From Acidimicrobiales bacterium (GTDB lineage: Bacteria > Actinomycetota > Acidimicrobiia > Acidimicrobiales > GCA-2861595): 57,389 nucleotides of DNA. Shown piece after piece: positions 43,913 to 50,435 of this stretch; position 1 is the stretch's first letter; each line of letters begins with the position of its first letter. The notes beneath the pieces are model-generated. The model ran no database searches. It saw nothing but the letters and a program-made list of their open reading frames with translations, and was not told the DNA's origin. The stretch covers positions 1 through 57,389 of the forward strand of contig DATLFN010000055.1 in assembly GCA_035540975.1 (NCBI GenBank). Direction: 5' to 3'. The position numbers were made by a program, and so were the translations under genes.

Positions 43913-45505
43913 ATGAGCGACCTCTCCTCCATCGTCACCAGACCGGAGTTCCTCCTCCCGGTGCTCTGCATCGTCGGGGTGCTCATTGCCGCGCTCCGGC
44001 TGACGGCCCAGAACCGCAAGGCGGAGGAGGCGGCCAGGCTCCAGGTCCACCGGGTGCCGCGCCGCCCGGACGACGGCGACGGCGTGGCCGTGGCCCACGC
44101 CGGCCAGCAGGTGCAGCGGGCCGCCGCCGACGCCGGCAGCGACGTGGCCCCCGAGCGGCCCACCGTCACCTTCGCCGACGTGGCCGGCCTCGACGACGCC
44201 ATCGCCGAGCTGCGGGAGGTCACCGAGTACCTCTCCGACCCCGAGCGCTTCCAGCGCCTCGGCGCCGAGCTGCCCCGGGGGATCCTGCTCCACGGCCTCC
44301 CGGGGTGCGGCAAGACCCTGCTGGCCCGGGCCCTGGCCGGCGAGACCGGCGTCCCCTTCTACTTCGTGTCCGCCTCCAGCTTCGTCGAGAAGTTCGTCGG
44401 AGTGGGGGCCGCCCGGGTGCGCGACCTGTTCCAGGAGGCCAAGAAGCAGGCGCCCGCCATCGTCTTCATCGACGAGCTGGACGCCGTGGGCCGCAAGCGC
44501 GACTCGGCCGACGGCGGCGCCCGGGAGTTCGACCACACCCTGAACCAGCTGCTGGTCGAGCTGGACGGGTTCCTCGGCTCGTCGGGCGTGCTGCTCCTGG
44601 CCGCCACCAACCGCCCCGAGCTGATCGACCCCGCCCTGCTCCGCCCCGGCCGGTTCGACCGCCGCATCGAGATCGGCCGGCCCGACGTGCGGGGCCGCGA
44701 GCAGATCCTGCTCCTCCACGCCGCCAAGCGCCCCTTCTCGGGGCGGGTCGACTGGGCCGAGGTGGCGGCCACCACCGCCGGCCTCTCCCCCGCCGAGCTG
44801 GCCAACATCGTCAACGAGGCGGCTCTCCTCGCCGCCCGGCGCCACCATCCCCGCATCTCCCCCGAGGACGTGGAGGAGGCGGCCGCCCGGGTGCTGTCCG
44901 GTACGCGCAACTCGCGGCTGATGGACGACGAGGAGAAGGAGGTGGCGGCCGTCCACGAGGCGGGCCACGCCCTCCTGTCCGTGCTCGTGCGGGGCATGGC
45001 CACGCCCGCCCGGGTGTCGATCGTGGGCCGCACCGGCGCGTTCGACAAGTCGCAGTGGTCGCCGCCCGACGAGGGCGGCATCGTCACCAAGCGCGAGCTC
45101 ATCGCCCGGCTCATCGTCCTCCTGGGCGGGCGGGCGGCCGAGGTGAACGCCTTCGGCGAACCGAGCACGCGGGCCGAGGACGACCTGGAGCAGGCCGCCA
45201 CCCTCGCCCGGCGCATGGTCGAGCGCCTGGCGATGACGGGCCGCTACGAGCTGGCGGCGGGGCGCAAGGACGACCCCCACTACTTCGAGGGCAGCGCCGG
45301 AGGCGCCGAGGTCCGCCAGCTGCTGGCCAGGTCGGAGCAGGCGGCCCAGGTCATCCTGGCCGACCACCGCGCCGCCCTGTTCGCCATCGCCGACGCCCTG
45401 GCCGAGCGGGAGACGCTGTCGTCGTCGGAGCTCCTCCACCTGGCCGGCCGCTCCCCGGCCGCCCGGCCCCTGGCCGAGGTCCGGGAGATCAACGGGACGT
45501 ACTAG
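43913..45505 (+). CDS. Short FtsH-like AAA metalloprotease
   Basis: A 530-residue paralogue of FtsH. One N-terminal helix (about 13-29) replaces the usual two helices and extracytoplasmic domain. A Gln/Ala/Asp linker precedes Walker A GLPGCGKT (128-135), Walker B IVFIDELD (183-190), RPGRFDR and zinc site HEAGH (348-352). With one helix the protease would face the cytosol. ATG 43913 is preferred over a TTG at 43841, because the latter lies in a probable promoter (TTGAGC 43841-43846, TAGTGT 43866-43871). Confidence 0.88.
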   Translation: MSDLSSIVTRPEFLLPVLCIVGVLIAALRLTAQNRKAEEAARLQVHRVPRRPDDGDGVAVAHAGQQVQRAAADAGSDVAPERPTVTFADVAGLDDAIAELREVTEYLSDPERFQRLGAELPRGILLHGLPGCGKTLLARALAGETGVPFYFVSASSFVEKFVGVGAARVRDLFQEAKKQAPAIVFIDELDAVGRKRDSADGGAREFDHTLNQLLVELDGFLGSSGVLLLAATNRPELIDPALLRPGRFDRRIEIGRPDVRGREQILLLHAAKRPFSGRVDWAEVAATTAGLSPAELANIVNEAALLAARRHHPRISPEDVEEAAARVLSGTRNSRLMDDEEKEVAAVHEAGHALLSVLVRGMATPARVSIVGRTGAFDKSQWSPPDEGGIVTKRELIARLIVLLGGRAAEVNAFGEPSTRAEDDLEQAATLARRMVERLAMTGRYELAAGRKDDPHYFEGSAGGAEVRQLLARSEQAAQVILADHRAALFAIADALAERETLSSSELLHLAGRSPAARPLAEVREINGTY

Positions 45506-45510
45506 TCCCG

Positions 45511-45528
45511 CCGGCGCCGAGGCGCCGG
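45511..45528 (+). terminator. Terminator after the short FtsH gene
   Basis: CCGGCGCC-GA-GGCGCCGG, a perfect 8 bp stem starting 6 bases past the stop codon, is followed by TGTTCT. Confidence 0.55.
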
Positions 45529-45645
45529 TGTTCTGCTGACGCTGCGCACCGCAGACCGGCGATCTCCGTCCGGAGAACGGGCGGCGGCCTCACCGCGGCA
45601 GCCGCCGTCGTCGCCAACGCCGTCGCCTGGCGGCCCGTTCCCCCG

Positions 45646-45677
45646 CCGTCCGGGTGGTGCGCGCACCACCCGGACGG
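45646..45677. repeat. Perfect 32-base palindrome
   Basis: The arms CCGTCCGGGTGGTGC and GCACCACCCGGACGG flank a central GC, giving complete two-fold symmetry. It lies 89 bases upstream of the LPXTG-like gene. It may be a transcription hairpin or a dimeric protein site. Confidence 0.7.
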
Positions 45678-45765
45678 GTGGTGCCGCTGGGGTCGAACGA
45701 CCCTGGGAGAACCCTCCCGGACCGTCCACCTTGGGAGCAGAGGACGGCTTCCCGGGGAGGCGCAG

Positions 45766-46584
45766 ATGAGGAACGACGCGGTACGGCGGGTACGGCGGAT
45801 GGCCACCCTCGTCGCATCGACCTTCACGGCCGCGGTCGTCGCCCTGGTGGTGATGGCGCCCCCCTCGGCGGCGCAGGACCCGCCCGGCAACGACGGCACC
45901 ATCAAGATCGACGGCGCCGACGTCGAGGACGTCCCCGACAACGATCCCCACGCCGACTGCCGGTTCACGCTCGAGTTCCGGGGCTACGACCAGGGTGAGC
46001 TGGAGGCGACGGTCCGCTTCGAGCTGGTCCCGCCGACGGAGCGGCCGGCGGGGTCCCAGACGCTCCTCGAGGACACGCTCGCCATCGGCGCCGACCCGGC
46101 GGGCGGGGCGACCGACCTCGACGCCGCCCGGGCCTACGAGCTCGACTTCACCGGGGCGGTGGCGCACGAGTCGCAGGGGTTCCACGTGCGGGTGACGATC
46201 CACGCCGAGGGCTCCCGCGGCGCCGACGCCAAGCACAAGGTGTTCTGGGTGCAGCCCTGTCCCCCGCCGGTGACGACGACGACCACGACGACGACGACGA
46301 CCACCACCACGACCACCACCACGACGACGACGACGGCCCCGACCAGCCCGACCACCGCGGCGACCACCAGCGTGGTCACCGTGCCGGCGCAGGTCGCGGG
46401 CGTGCAGATCACGCAGCCGGGGGCGACCGCCACGACCGCCCCGGCCCGGGTGCTCGGGACCCAGCTGTCACGACTGCCGGCCACGGGCACGGGCTCGCTC
46501 ACCCGGGCCCTGCTGCTCACGGCCGGGCTGTTCCTCGCCGTCGGCACCGGCATCCTCACCGTGGTGAGGCTCAGGGAGGAGTAG
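45766..46584 (+). CDS. Secreted Thr-rich protein with LPXTG-like anchor
   Basis: A 272-residue exported protein: signal peptide to about residue 36 (hydrophobic run ending PPSAAQ), a globular beta-rich domain of about 130 residues with one Cys pair (DCRFTLEF and VQPCPPP), about 20 consecutive threonines, a Pro/Thr/Ala linker, LPATG at 237-241, a membrane helix and an RLREE tail. This is the layout of a sortase-anchored surface protein; the Thr run is a likely O-glycosylated stalk. No sortase gene is in the window. The ATG has GGGGAGG 5 bases upstream. Confidence 0.82.
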   Translation: MRNDAVRRVRRMATLVASTFTAAVVALVVMAPPSAAQDPPGNDGTIKIDGADVEDVPDNDPHADCRFTLEFRGYDQGELEATVRFELVPPTERPAGSQTLLEDTLAIGADPAGGATDLDAARAYELDFTGAVAHESQGFHVRVTIHAEGSRGADAKHKVFWVQPCPPPVTTTTTTTTTTTTTTTTTTTTTAPTSPTTAATTSVVTVPAQVAGVQITQPGATATTAPARVLGTQLSRLPATGTGSLTRALLLTAGLFLAVGTGILTVVRLREE

Positions 46585-46636
46585 GCGCTCCAGCGGCGCC
46601 CCGTCGGCGAGCCCGCCCGGGGCACCGCCCCGGGCG

Positions 46637-47017
46637 TCAGGCGCTGGCGGCGGCGCGCAGGCGGGGGGCGGCGAGGCGGCGCTGGCGGGCCAGGAAGTCG
46701 CCCAGCGTCCGCGAGCTGGCCGCCACCGTGGAGGCGCACGTCTCCAGGTACTCGACCCCGGCGGGGGTCACCGCGTAGCTGCGCCGCGCCGGGCCCGCCC
46801 CCGGCTCCCACCACGACTCCAGGAGGCCGTCGGCGTCGAGCCGTCGCAGCGCCCGGTAGACCTTGCCCGAGTCGACGTTGGCCAACCCCAGCTCCGACAG
46901 GCGGGCGGCCAGTCCGTAGCCGTAGCTGGGCGACTCGGCCAGGAGCAGCAGCAGGCACCCGTACAGGTAGTCGCCGGGCGCGGCCACCGGGCCCTGCTGC
47001 GTCCTCCGAGCGGTCAT
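46637..47017 (-). CDS. PadR-family transcriptional regulator
   Basis: A 126-residue winged-helix protein: LYGCLLLLLAESPSYGYGLAARL, the VDSGKVYRALRRLDADGLLES recognition helix and wing, then AVTPAGVEYL. The short C-terminal helix is of the PadR-s2 type, used for dimerisation. The ATG at 47017 has GAGGAG 6 bases upstream. A GTGAAA-GT-TTTCAC palindrome 42 bases upstream is a likely operator. The divergent SRPBCC gene may be its target. Confidence 0.88.
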   Translation of the reverse strand: MTARRTQQGPVAAPGDYLYGCLLLLLAESPSYGYGLAARLSELGLANVDSGKVYRALRRLDADGLLESWWEPGAGPARRSYAVTPAGVEYLETCASTVAASSRTLGDFLARQRRLAAPRLRAAASA

Positions 47018-47058
47018 GCGGAGCTCCTCTCCGTGCTGCGGGCTTCCATCGCGACTTT

Positions 47059-47072
47059 GTGAAAGTTTTCAC
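47059..47072. promoter_or_regulatory. Candidate PadR operator
   Basis: GTGAAA and TTTCAC arms are separated by GT. The site lies between the divergent PadR and SRPBCC genes, in an AT-richer stretch that stands out from its surroundings. Confidence 0.45.
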
Positions 47073-47112
47073 GATGCTCCAGCCACCATAGCGGTTCGCA
47101 ACCCGTAACGGA

Positions 47113-47134
47113 AACGACTCGGATCCGGGTCGTT
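47113..47134. repeat. Palindromic repeat (copy B)
   Basis: Identical over 22 bases to 15084-15105: AACGAC and GTCGTT arms around TCGGATCCGG. Here it lies upstream of the SRPBCC gene. Flanks are only partly alike (GGTTC follows both within about 14 bases). Confidence 0.6.
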
Positions 47135-47174
47135 CGCAACACCGGTTCACGAAGGGTGAGGAGGAGGGGCTCCG

Positions 47175-47609
47175 ATGGTCGACGTGTCCACCGACATCAC
47201 GATCGAGCGGCCGGTGGAGCGGGTCGCCGGCTACGCCGCCGACCCGTCGAACGCACCCGAGTGGTACGTCAACATCCACTCGGCCGAGTGGCGCACCGCA
47301 CCGCCGTTGGCGGTTGGCTCCCGGGTGGCGTTCGAGGCGACGTTCCTCGGGCGCACCCTCACCTACACCTACGAGGTCGTCGACTTCCGCCCCGGCGAGC
47401 GGCTGGTGATGCGCACGGCCGAGGGCCCCTTCCCGATGGAGACCACGTACTCGTGGGCGCCGGCCGGCGACGGCGCCACCTCCATGACGCTGCGCAACCG
47501 GGGCGCGCCGGCGGGGTTCGCCAAGGTCGCCGCGCCGCTCATGGCCAAGGCCATGGCGCGTGCCAACCGCAAGGATCTCGAGCGGCTCAAGTCGATCCTC
47601 GAGTCCTGA
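47175..47609 (+). CDS. SRPBCC-family (polyketide cyclase-like) protein
   Basis: A 144-residue helix-grip fold protein: VSTDITIERPVERVAGYAAD at the start, WYVNIHSAEWRT, EVVDFRPGERLVMRT, and a long C-terminal amphipathic helix. Such proteins bind a hydrophobic ligand in a central cavity. The ligand is unknown. The ATG has GAGGAGGGG upstream. It is divergent from the PadR gene, with a palindromic operator and repeat copy B between them. Confidence 0.85.
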   Translation: MVDVSTDITIERPVERVAGYAADPSNAPEWYVNIHSAEWRTAPPLAVGSRVAFEATFLGRTLTYTYEVVDFRPGERLVMRTAEGPFPMETTYSWAPAGDGATSMTLRNRGAPAGFAKVAAPLMAKAMARANRKDLERLKSILES

Positions 47610-47669
47610 CTCGCAAGGGCGCTCCGGAAGGCGGCGTCCCTGCGCCGCGTTCCGGCCGGCCGCCGGTCG

Positions 47670-47712
47670 GTTCCGGCGGCAGATCCGGGCGAATAGCGCC
47701 CTGCCGCCGGAG
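47670..47712. repeat. Palindromic hairpin repeat, copy 5 (partial)
   Basis: GTTCCGGCGGCA, GGGCGAATAGCGCCC and TGCCGCCGGA are shared with the four copies near the AbiEi-DUF559 gene 25 kb away. The inner arms are shortened by six bases and the final AAC is lost. It lies between the SRPBCC and pyruvate kinase genes. Confidence 0.7.
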
Positions 47713-47762
47713 AAGCCTGGCCTCGCAGAACCCGTTGGCAGCCAACGGTTTCTCGCTCCCAC

Positions 47763-47768
47763 TACGCT
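47763..47768 (+). promoter_or_regulatory. -10 box of leaderless pyruvate kinase gene
   Basis: TACGCT at 47763-47768 sets +1 at 47775, the A of the ATG. No ribosome binding site is present. Confidence 0.5.
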
Positions 47769-47774
47769 CCTTCG

Positions 47775-49217
47775 ATGCGCCGCACGAAGATCGTCGCCAC
47801 CGTCGGCCCCGCGTCGGAGGACCCGCACACCCTCGCCGCCATGGTGACGGCCGGCATGGACATGGCGCGGCTCTCCCTGGCCCACGGCCGTCTCGACGAG
47901 ACCCTGGACCGGGTGCAACGGGTCCGGGCGATCGGCGAGCAGCAGGACAAGCACGTGGGCGTCCTGGCCGACCTGCCCGGCCCCAAGGTGCGGGCGGCGG
48001 AGTTCCCCGAGGGCGGCGTGCTCCTGGCCGAGGGCTCGACCGTCGACCTGGTGGCGGCCGAGGCCGGGTCGGCCAGCAGCGACTCGGTCCTGGCCGTCGA
48101 CCACGCCGCCGTGCTGGACGACCTCCGGGCGGGCGACCGGGTCGTGCTCGGCGACGGCGCCATCAGCCTGGTGGTGGAGGACGTCGGCGAGGCCCGGGCA
48201 CGCGCCGTGGTCGTCACCGGAGGGTGGGCGCAGGGGCGGCCGGGCGTGGCGCTGCCCGCCGGCCGGTTCGCCGTGCAGTCCCCGACGGCCCAGGACCTGT
48301 ACCTGCTGAAGGCCCTGGTCGAGGCGGACGTGGACGCCGTCGCCATCTCCTTCGTCCGCTCGGCGGCCGACATCCGCCGGGCCCGCGAGGCGCTGGACGG
48401 CGCCGGCCCCATGCTGGTCGCCAAGATCGAGACCCAGGAGGCGGTCGACGACCTCGAGGACATCATCGCCACCGCCGACGCCGTGATGGTCGCCCGGGGG
48501 GACCTCGGCATCCGGTGCGACCTCGAGGACGTCCCCGTGTACCAGAAGCGCATCATCCGCTCGGGCGTCGCCTACGGGCGGCCGGTCATCACCGCCACCC
48601 AGATGCTCGAGACGATGGTGCGGGCGCCCACCCCTACCCGGGCCGAGGTGAGCGACGTCGCCAACGCGGTGTTCGACGGCACCAGCGCCCTGATGCTCTC
48701 GGGGGAGACGGCGGTGGGCCACGACCCGGCGGGCGCCGTGCGCACCATGGCGCGGATCGCCCTCCGGGCCGAGCGCGAGTTCGACTACGCCGGGTGGGGC
48801 GCCCGGCTCGGCCGCCAGCAGCAGGCGGAGGCCCAGAACGCCCCCGTCGGCCTGCGCATCACCGCCGCCATCTCGGCCGCTGCCTGGCGGGCGGCGGGCG
48901 ACGCCGAGGTCGCCGCCATCATCGCCTGCACGAACACCGGCGCCACCGCCCGCGCCATCTCCCGGTTCCGGCCCACCGTGCCGGTCCTGGGCGTCACGCC
49001 GTCGCTGCGCACGGCCCGCCAGCTCTCGTTCGGCTGGGGCATCACCCCCATCCTGGCCGACGTCCACGGCACCACCGACGACATCGTGTGGTTCGCGGTG
49101 AAGACGGCGGTGGAGCGGGGCGTCCTCAAGCAGGGCGACGTGGTGGCCGTGCTCGTGGGGTCCCCCACCCGGCCCGGCCTGGTCACCGACACGCTCCGCC
49201 TCGAGCGCATCGAGTGA
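47775..49217 (+). CDS. pyk: Pyruvate kinase (divergent type)
   Basis: Converts phosphoenolpyruvate and ADP to pyruvate and ATP. It has 480 residues with the barrel, lid and C-terminal allosteric domains. Conserved blocks: TKIVATVGPAS, LVAKIETQEAVDDL, MVARGDLG and VITATQMLETM. The usual R-x-N-x-S-H-G metal/K+ block reads RLSLAHG (R32, S34, A36, H37), so two residues that normally bind the monovalent ion are changed. Activity or ion dependence may differ, and the enzyme may be a second isozyme. The ATG is fixed by the -10 box 6 bases upstream. Confidence 0.88.
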   Translation: MRRTKIVATVGPASEDPHTLAAMVTAGMDMARLSLAHGRLDETLDRVQRVRAIGEQQDKHVGVLADLPGPKVRAAEFPEGGVLLAEGSTVDLVAAEAGSASSDSVLAVDHAAVLDDLRAGDRVVLGDGAISLVVEDVGEARARAVVVTGGWAQGRPGVALPAGRFAVQSPTAQDLYLLKALVEADVDAVAISFVRSAADIRRAREALDGAGPMLVAKIETQEAVDDLEDIIATADAVMVARGDLGIRCDLEDVPVYQKRIIRSGVAYGRPVITATQMLETMVRAPTPTRAEVSDVANAVFDGTSALMLSGETAVGHDPAGAVRTMARIALRAEREFDYAGWGARLGRQQQAEAQNAPVGLRITAAISAAAWRAAGDAEVAAIIACTNTGATARAISRFRPTVPVLGVTPSLRTARQLSFGWGITPILADVHGTTDDIVWFAVKTAVERGVLKQGDVVAVLVGSPTRPGLVTDTLRLERIE

Positions 49218-49233
49218 CCTCGCCGGCGCCGCG

Positions 49234-49605
49234 TCAGCCCATGTAGACCAGCTCGGAGCGGCCCTCGGCCACCTCGGTCAGCACCTCGGCCAGCTTGCGG
49301 GTGACGCCGCCGATGCCCGACACCTGCTCGGAGGACACCCCACGGGTGTCCACGCAGCCGGGTCAGAGGGAGACGAGGAAGGGGGCGTCGACGCCCTTCT
49401 TGATCTTCTCCCGCAGCTCGTCCCCGAGGGCGGTGTCGGGGATCCCCTCGACGGTGGCGACCAGCACGGCGTCGCCGGCCAGGCGGACCTCGGCCTCCAG
49501 GCCGGCGTCGGCCGCCACCGAGGCGAAGTGGTAGGCGGTGCGGGCCGGCCGCGGGTCCTCCCGCGGGTCGGCGGAGGCGAAGAAGATCAGCTTCTTGCGT
49601 TCCAT
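49234..49605 (-). CDS. DsrE-like protein with in-frame TGA, candidate selenoprotein
   Basis: The frame from ATG 49605 (AAGGAG 6 bases upstream) codes 80 residues of a DsrE/F-like domain (KKLIFFASADPRED, LEAEVRLAGDAVLVA) and meets TGA at 49365-49363. The same frame then continues for 42 residues, PGCVDTRGVSSEQVSGIGGV and so on, to TGA 49236-49234. The TGA falls on the first cysteine of the family's CxxC-RG motif, giving U-P-G-C. A stem-loop starts 11 bases later. A full product would have 123 residues with Sec at 81. If TGA is a true stop, this is a truncated protein. It is last in the oligopeptide transporter operon, 20 bases after the ATPase gene. Confidence 0.72.
49333..49362 (-). promoter_or_regulatory. 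Candidate bacterial SECIS element
   Basis: On the minus strand the TGA is followed by 11 bases, then GGACACC-CGTGG-GGTGTCC, a perfect 7 bp stem (8 bp if the loop is GTG). Outer bases CTGC and GCAG could extend it. The apical loop begins 18 bases after the TGA and its second base is G, within the bacterial SECIS model as I recall it. Confidence 0.6.
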
Positions 49606-49625
49606 CGGTTGCTCCTTGCTCGTGT

Positions 49626-50435
49626 TCACGACGGGACCTGGTCGAGCTCGCCCTCGCTGGCGGCGAGGAGCAGGCGGGTGTAGTCGGCGGTGGGGCGGTG
49701 GACGACGTCGTCGCTGGCACCCGTCTCCACCACCTGCCCGTTCCGCATGACGACCATGCGGTCGGAGACCCAGCGGGCCACGGCCAGGTCGTGGGTGATG
49801 TAGACGAAGGCCGTCCTGTGGCGGTCGCGCATGGCGAGGACGAGGTCGAGGATGCCGGCGCACACGGACGCGTCCAGCATCGACGTCGGCTCGTCGGCGA
49901 TCACCAGCTCGGGCCGGGCGACCATGGCCCGGGCCAGGGCCACCCGCTGGCGCTGCCCGCCCGACAGCTGGTGGGGGAAGCGCCGGCCCATCGACGCCGC
50001 CGGCTGGAGCGCCACCTCCTCGAGCGCCCGGGTGACGGCGGCGCCGCGCACGGCCCGGGCGTCGCCGCGGACGGCCAGCGGCTCGGCCACGATCTCGCCG
50101 ACGCGCATGCCCGGGTGCAGCGACTGGTAGGGGTCCTGGAACACCAGGTGCATGCGCTGGCGGACGGCCCGGAGCTCGGAGCGCCTCAGGGACGTGAGGT
50201 CGCGGCCGTCGAAGCGGACGGCGCCCGTGTCGGGCCGCTCCAGGCCGAGGATGAGGCGGGCCAGGGTCGTCTTGCCCGCGCCGCTCTCCCCCACCACGGC
50301 GACGATCTCGGCGGGCTGGACGGTGAGGGAGACGCCGTCCACGGCGACCACCTCCGCCTGCCGGCGCGGGCCGCGTCGAGAGCGGTACCGCCGGCTCACG
50401 GCGTCGAGCTCGAGGACGGGCGGCGCCGGCGTCAC
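49626..50435 (-). CDS. Oligopeptide ABC transporter ATPase (OppF/DppF-like)
   Basis: A 269-residue importer ATPase: Walker A VGESGAGKTTLARL, Q-loop VFQDPYQSLHPGM, signature LSGGQRQRVALARAM, Walker B LVIADEPTSMLD and H-loop YITHDLAVAR. It is the second nucleotide-binding subunit and pairs with the ATPase half of the fused OppC-OppD protein. The GTG start at 50435 overlaps the previous stop as GTGA. It lacks most of the C-terminal Cys-rich region seen in OppD. Confidence 0.9.
   Translation of the reverse strand: MTPAPPVLELDAVSRRYRSRRGPRRQAEVVAVDGVSLTVQPAEIVAVVGESGAGKTTLARLILGLERPDTGAVRFDGRDLTSLRRSELRAVRQRMHLVFQDPYQSLHPGMRVGEIVAEPLAVRGDARAVRGAAVTRALEEVALQPAASMGRRFPHQLSGGQRQRVALARAMVARPELVIADEPTSMLDASVCAGILDLVLAMRDRHRTAFVYITHDLAVARWVSDRMVVMRNGQVVETGASDDVVHRPTADYTRLLLAASEGELDQVPS

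Noticed and set aside
46270-46332. Short tandem ACG/ACC repeat as a CRISPR or satellite
   Set aside because: It is the threonine run of a surface protein with varied codons and no spacers.
49363-49605. Reading the DsrE-like gene as a complete 80-residue protein
   Set aside because: It would end just before the conserved CxxC-RG region and ignore the in-frame coding sequence and hairpin that follow.
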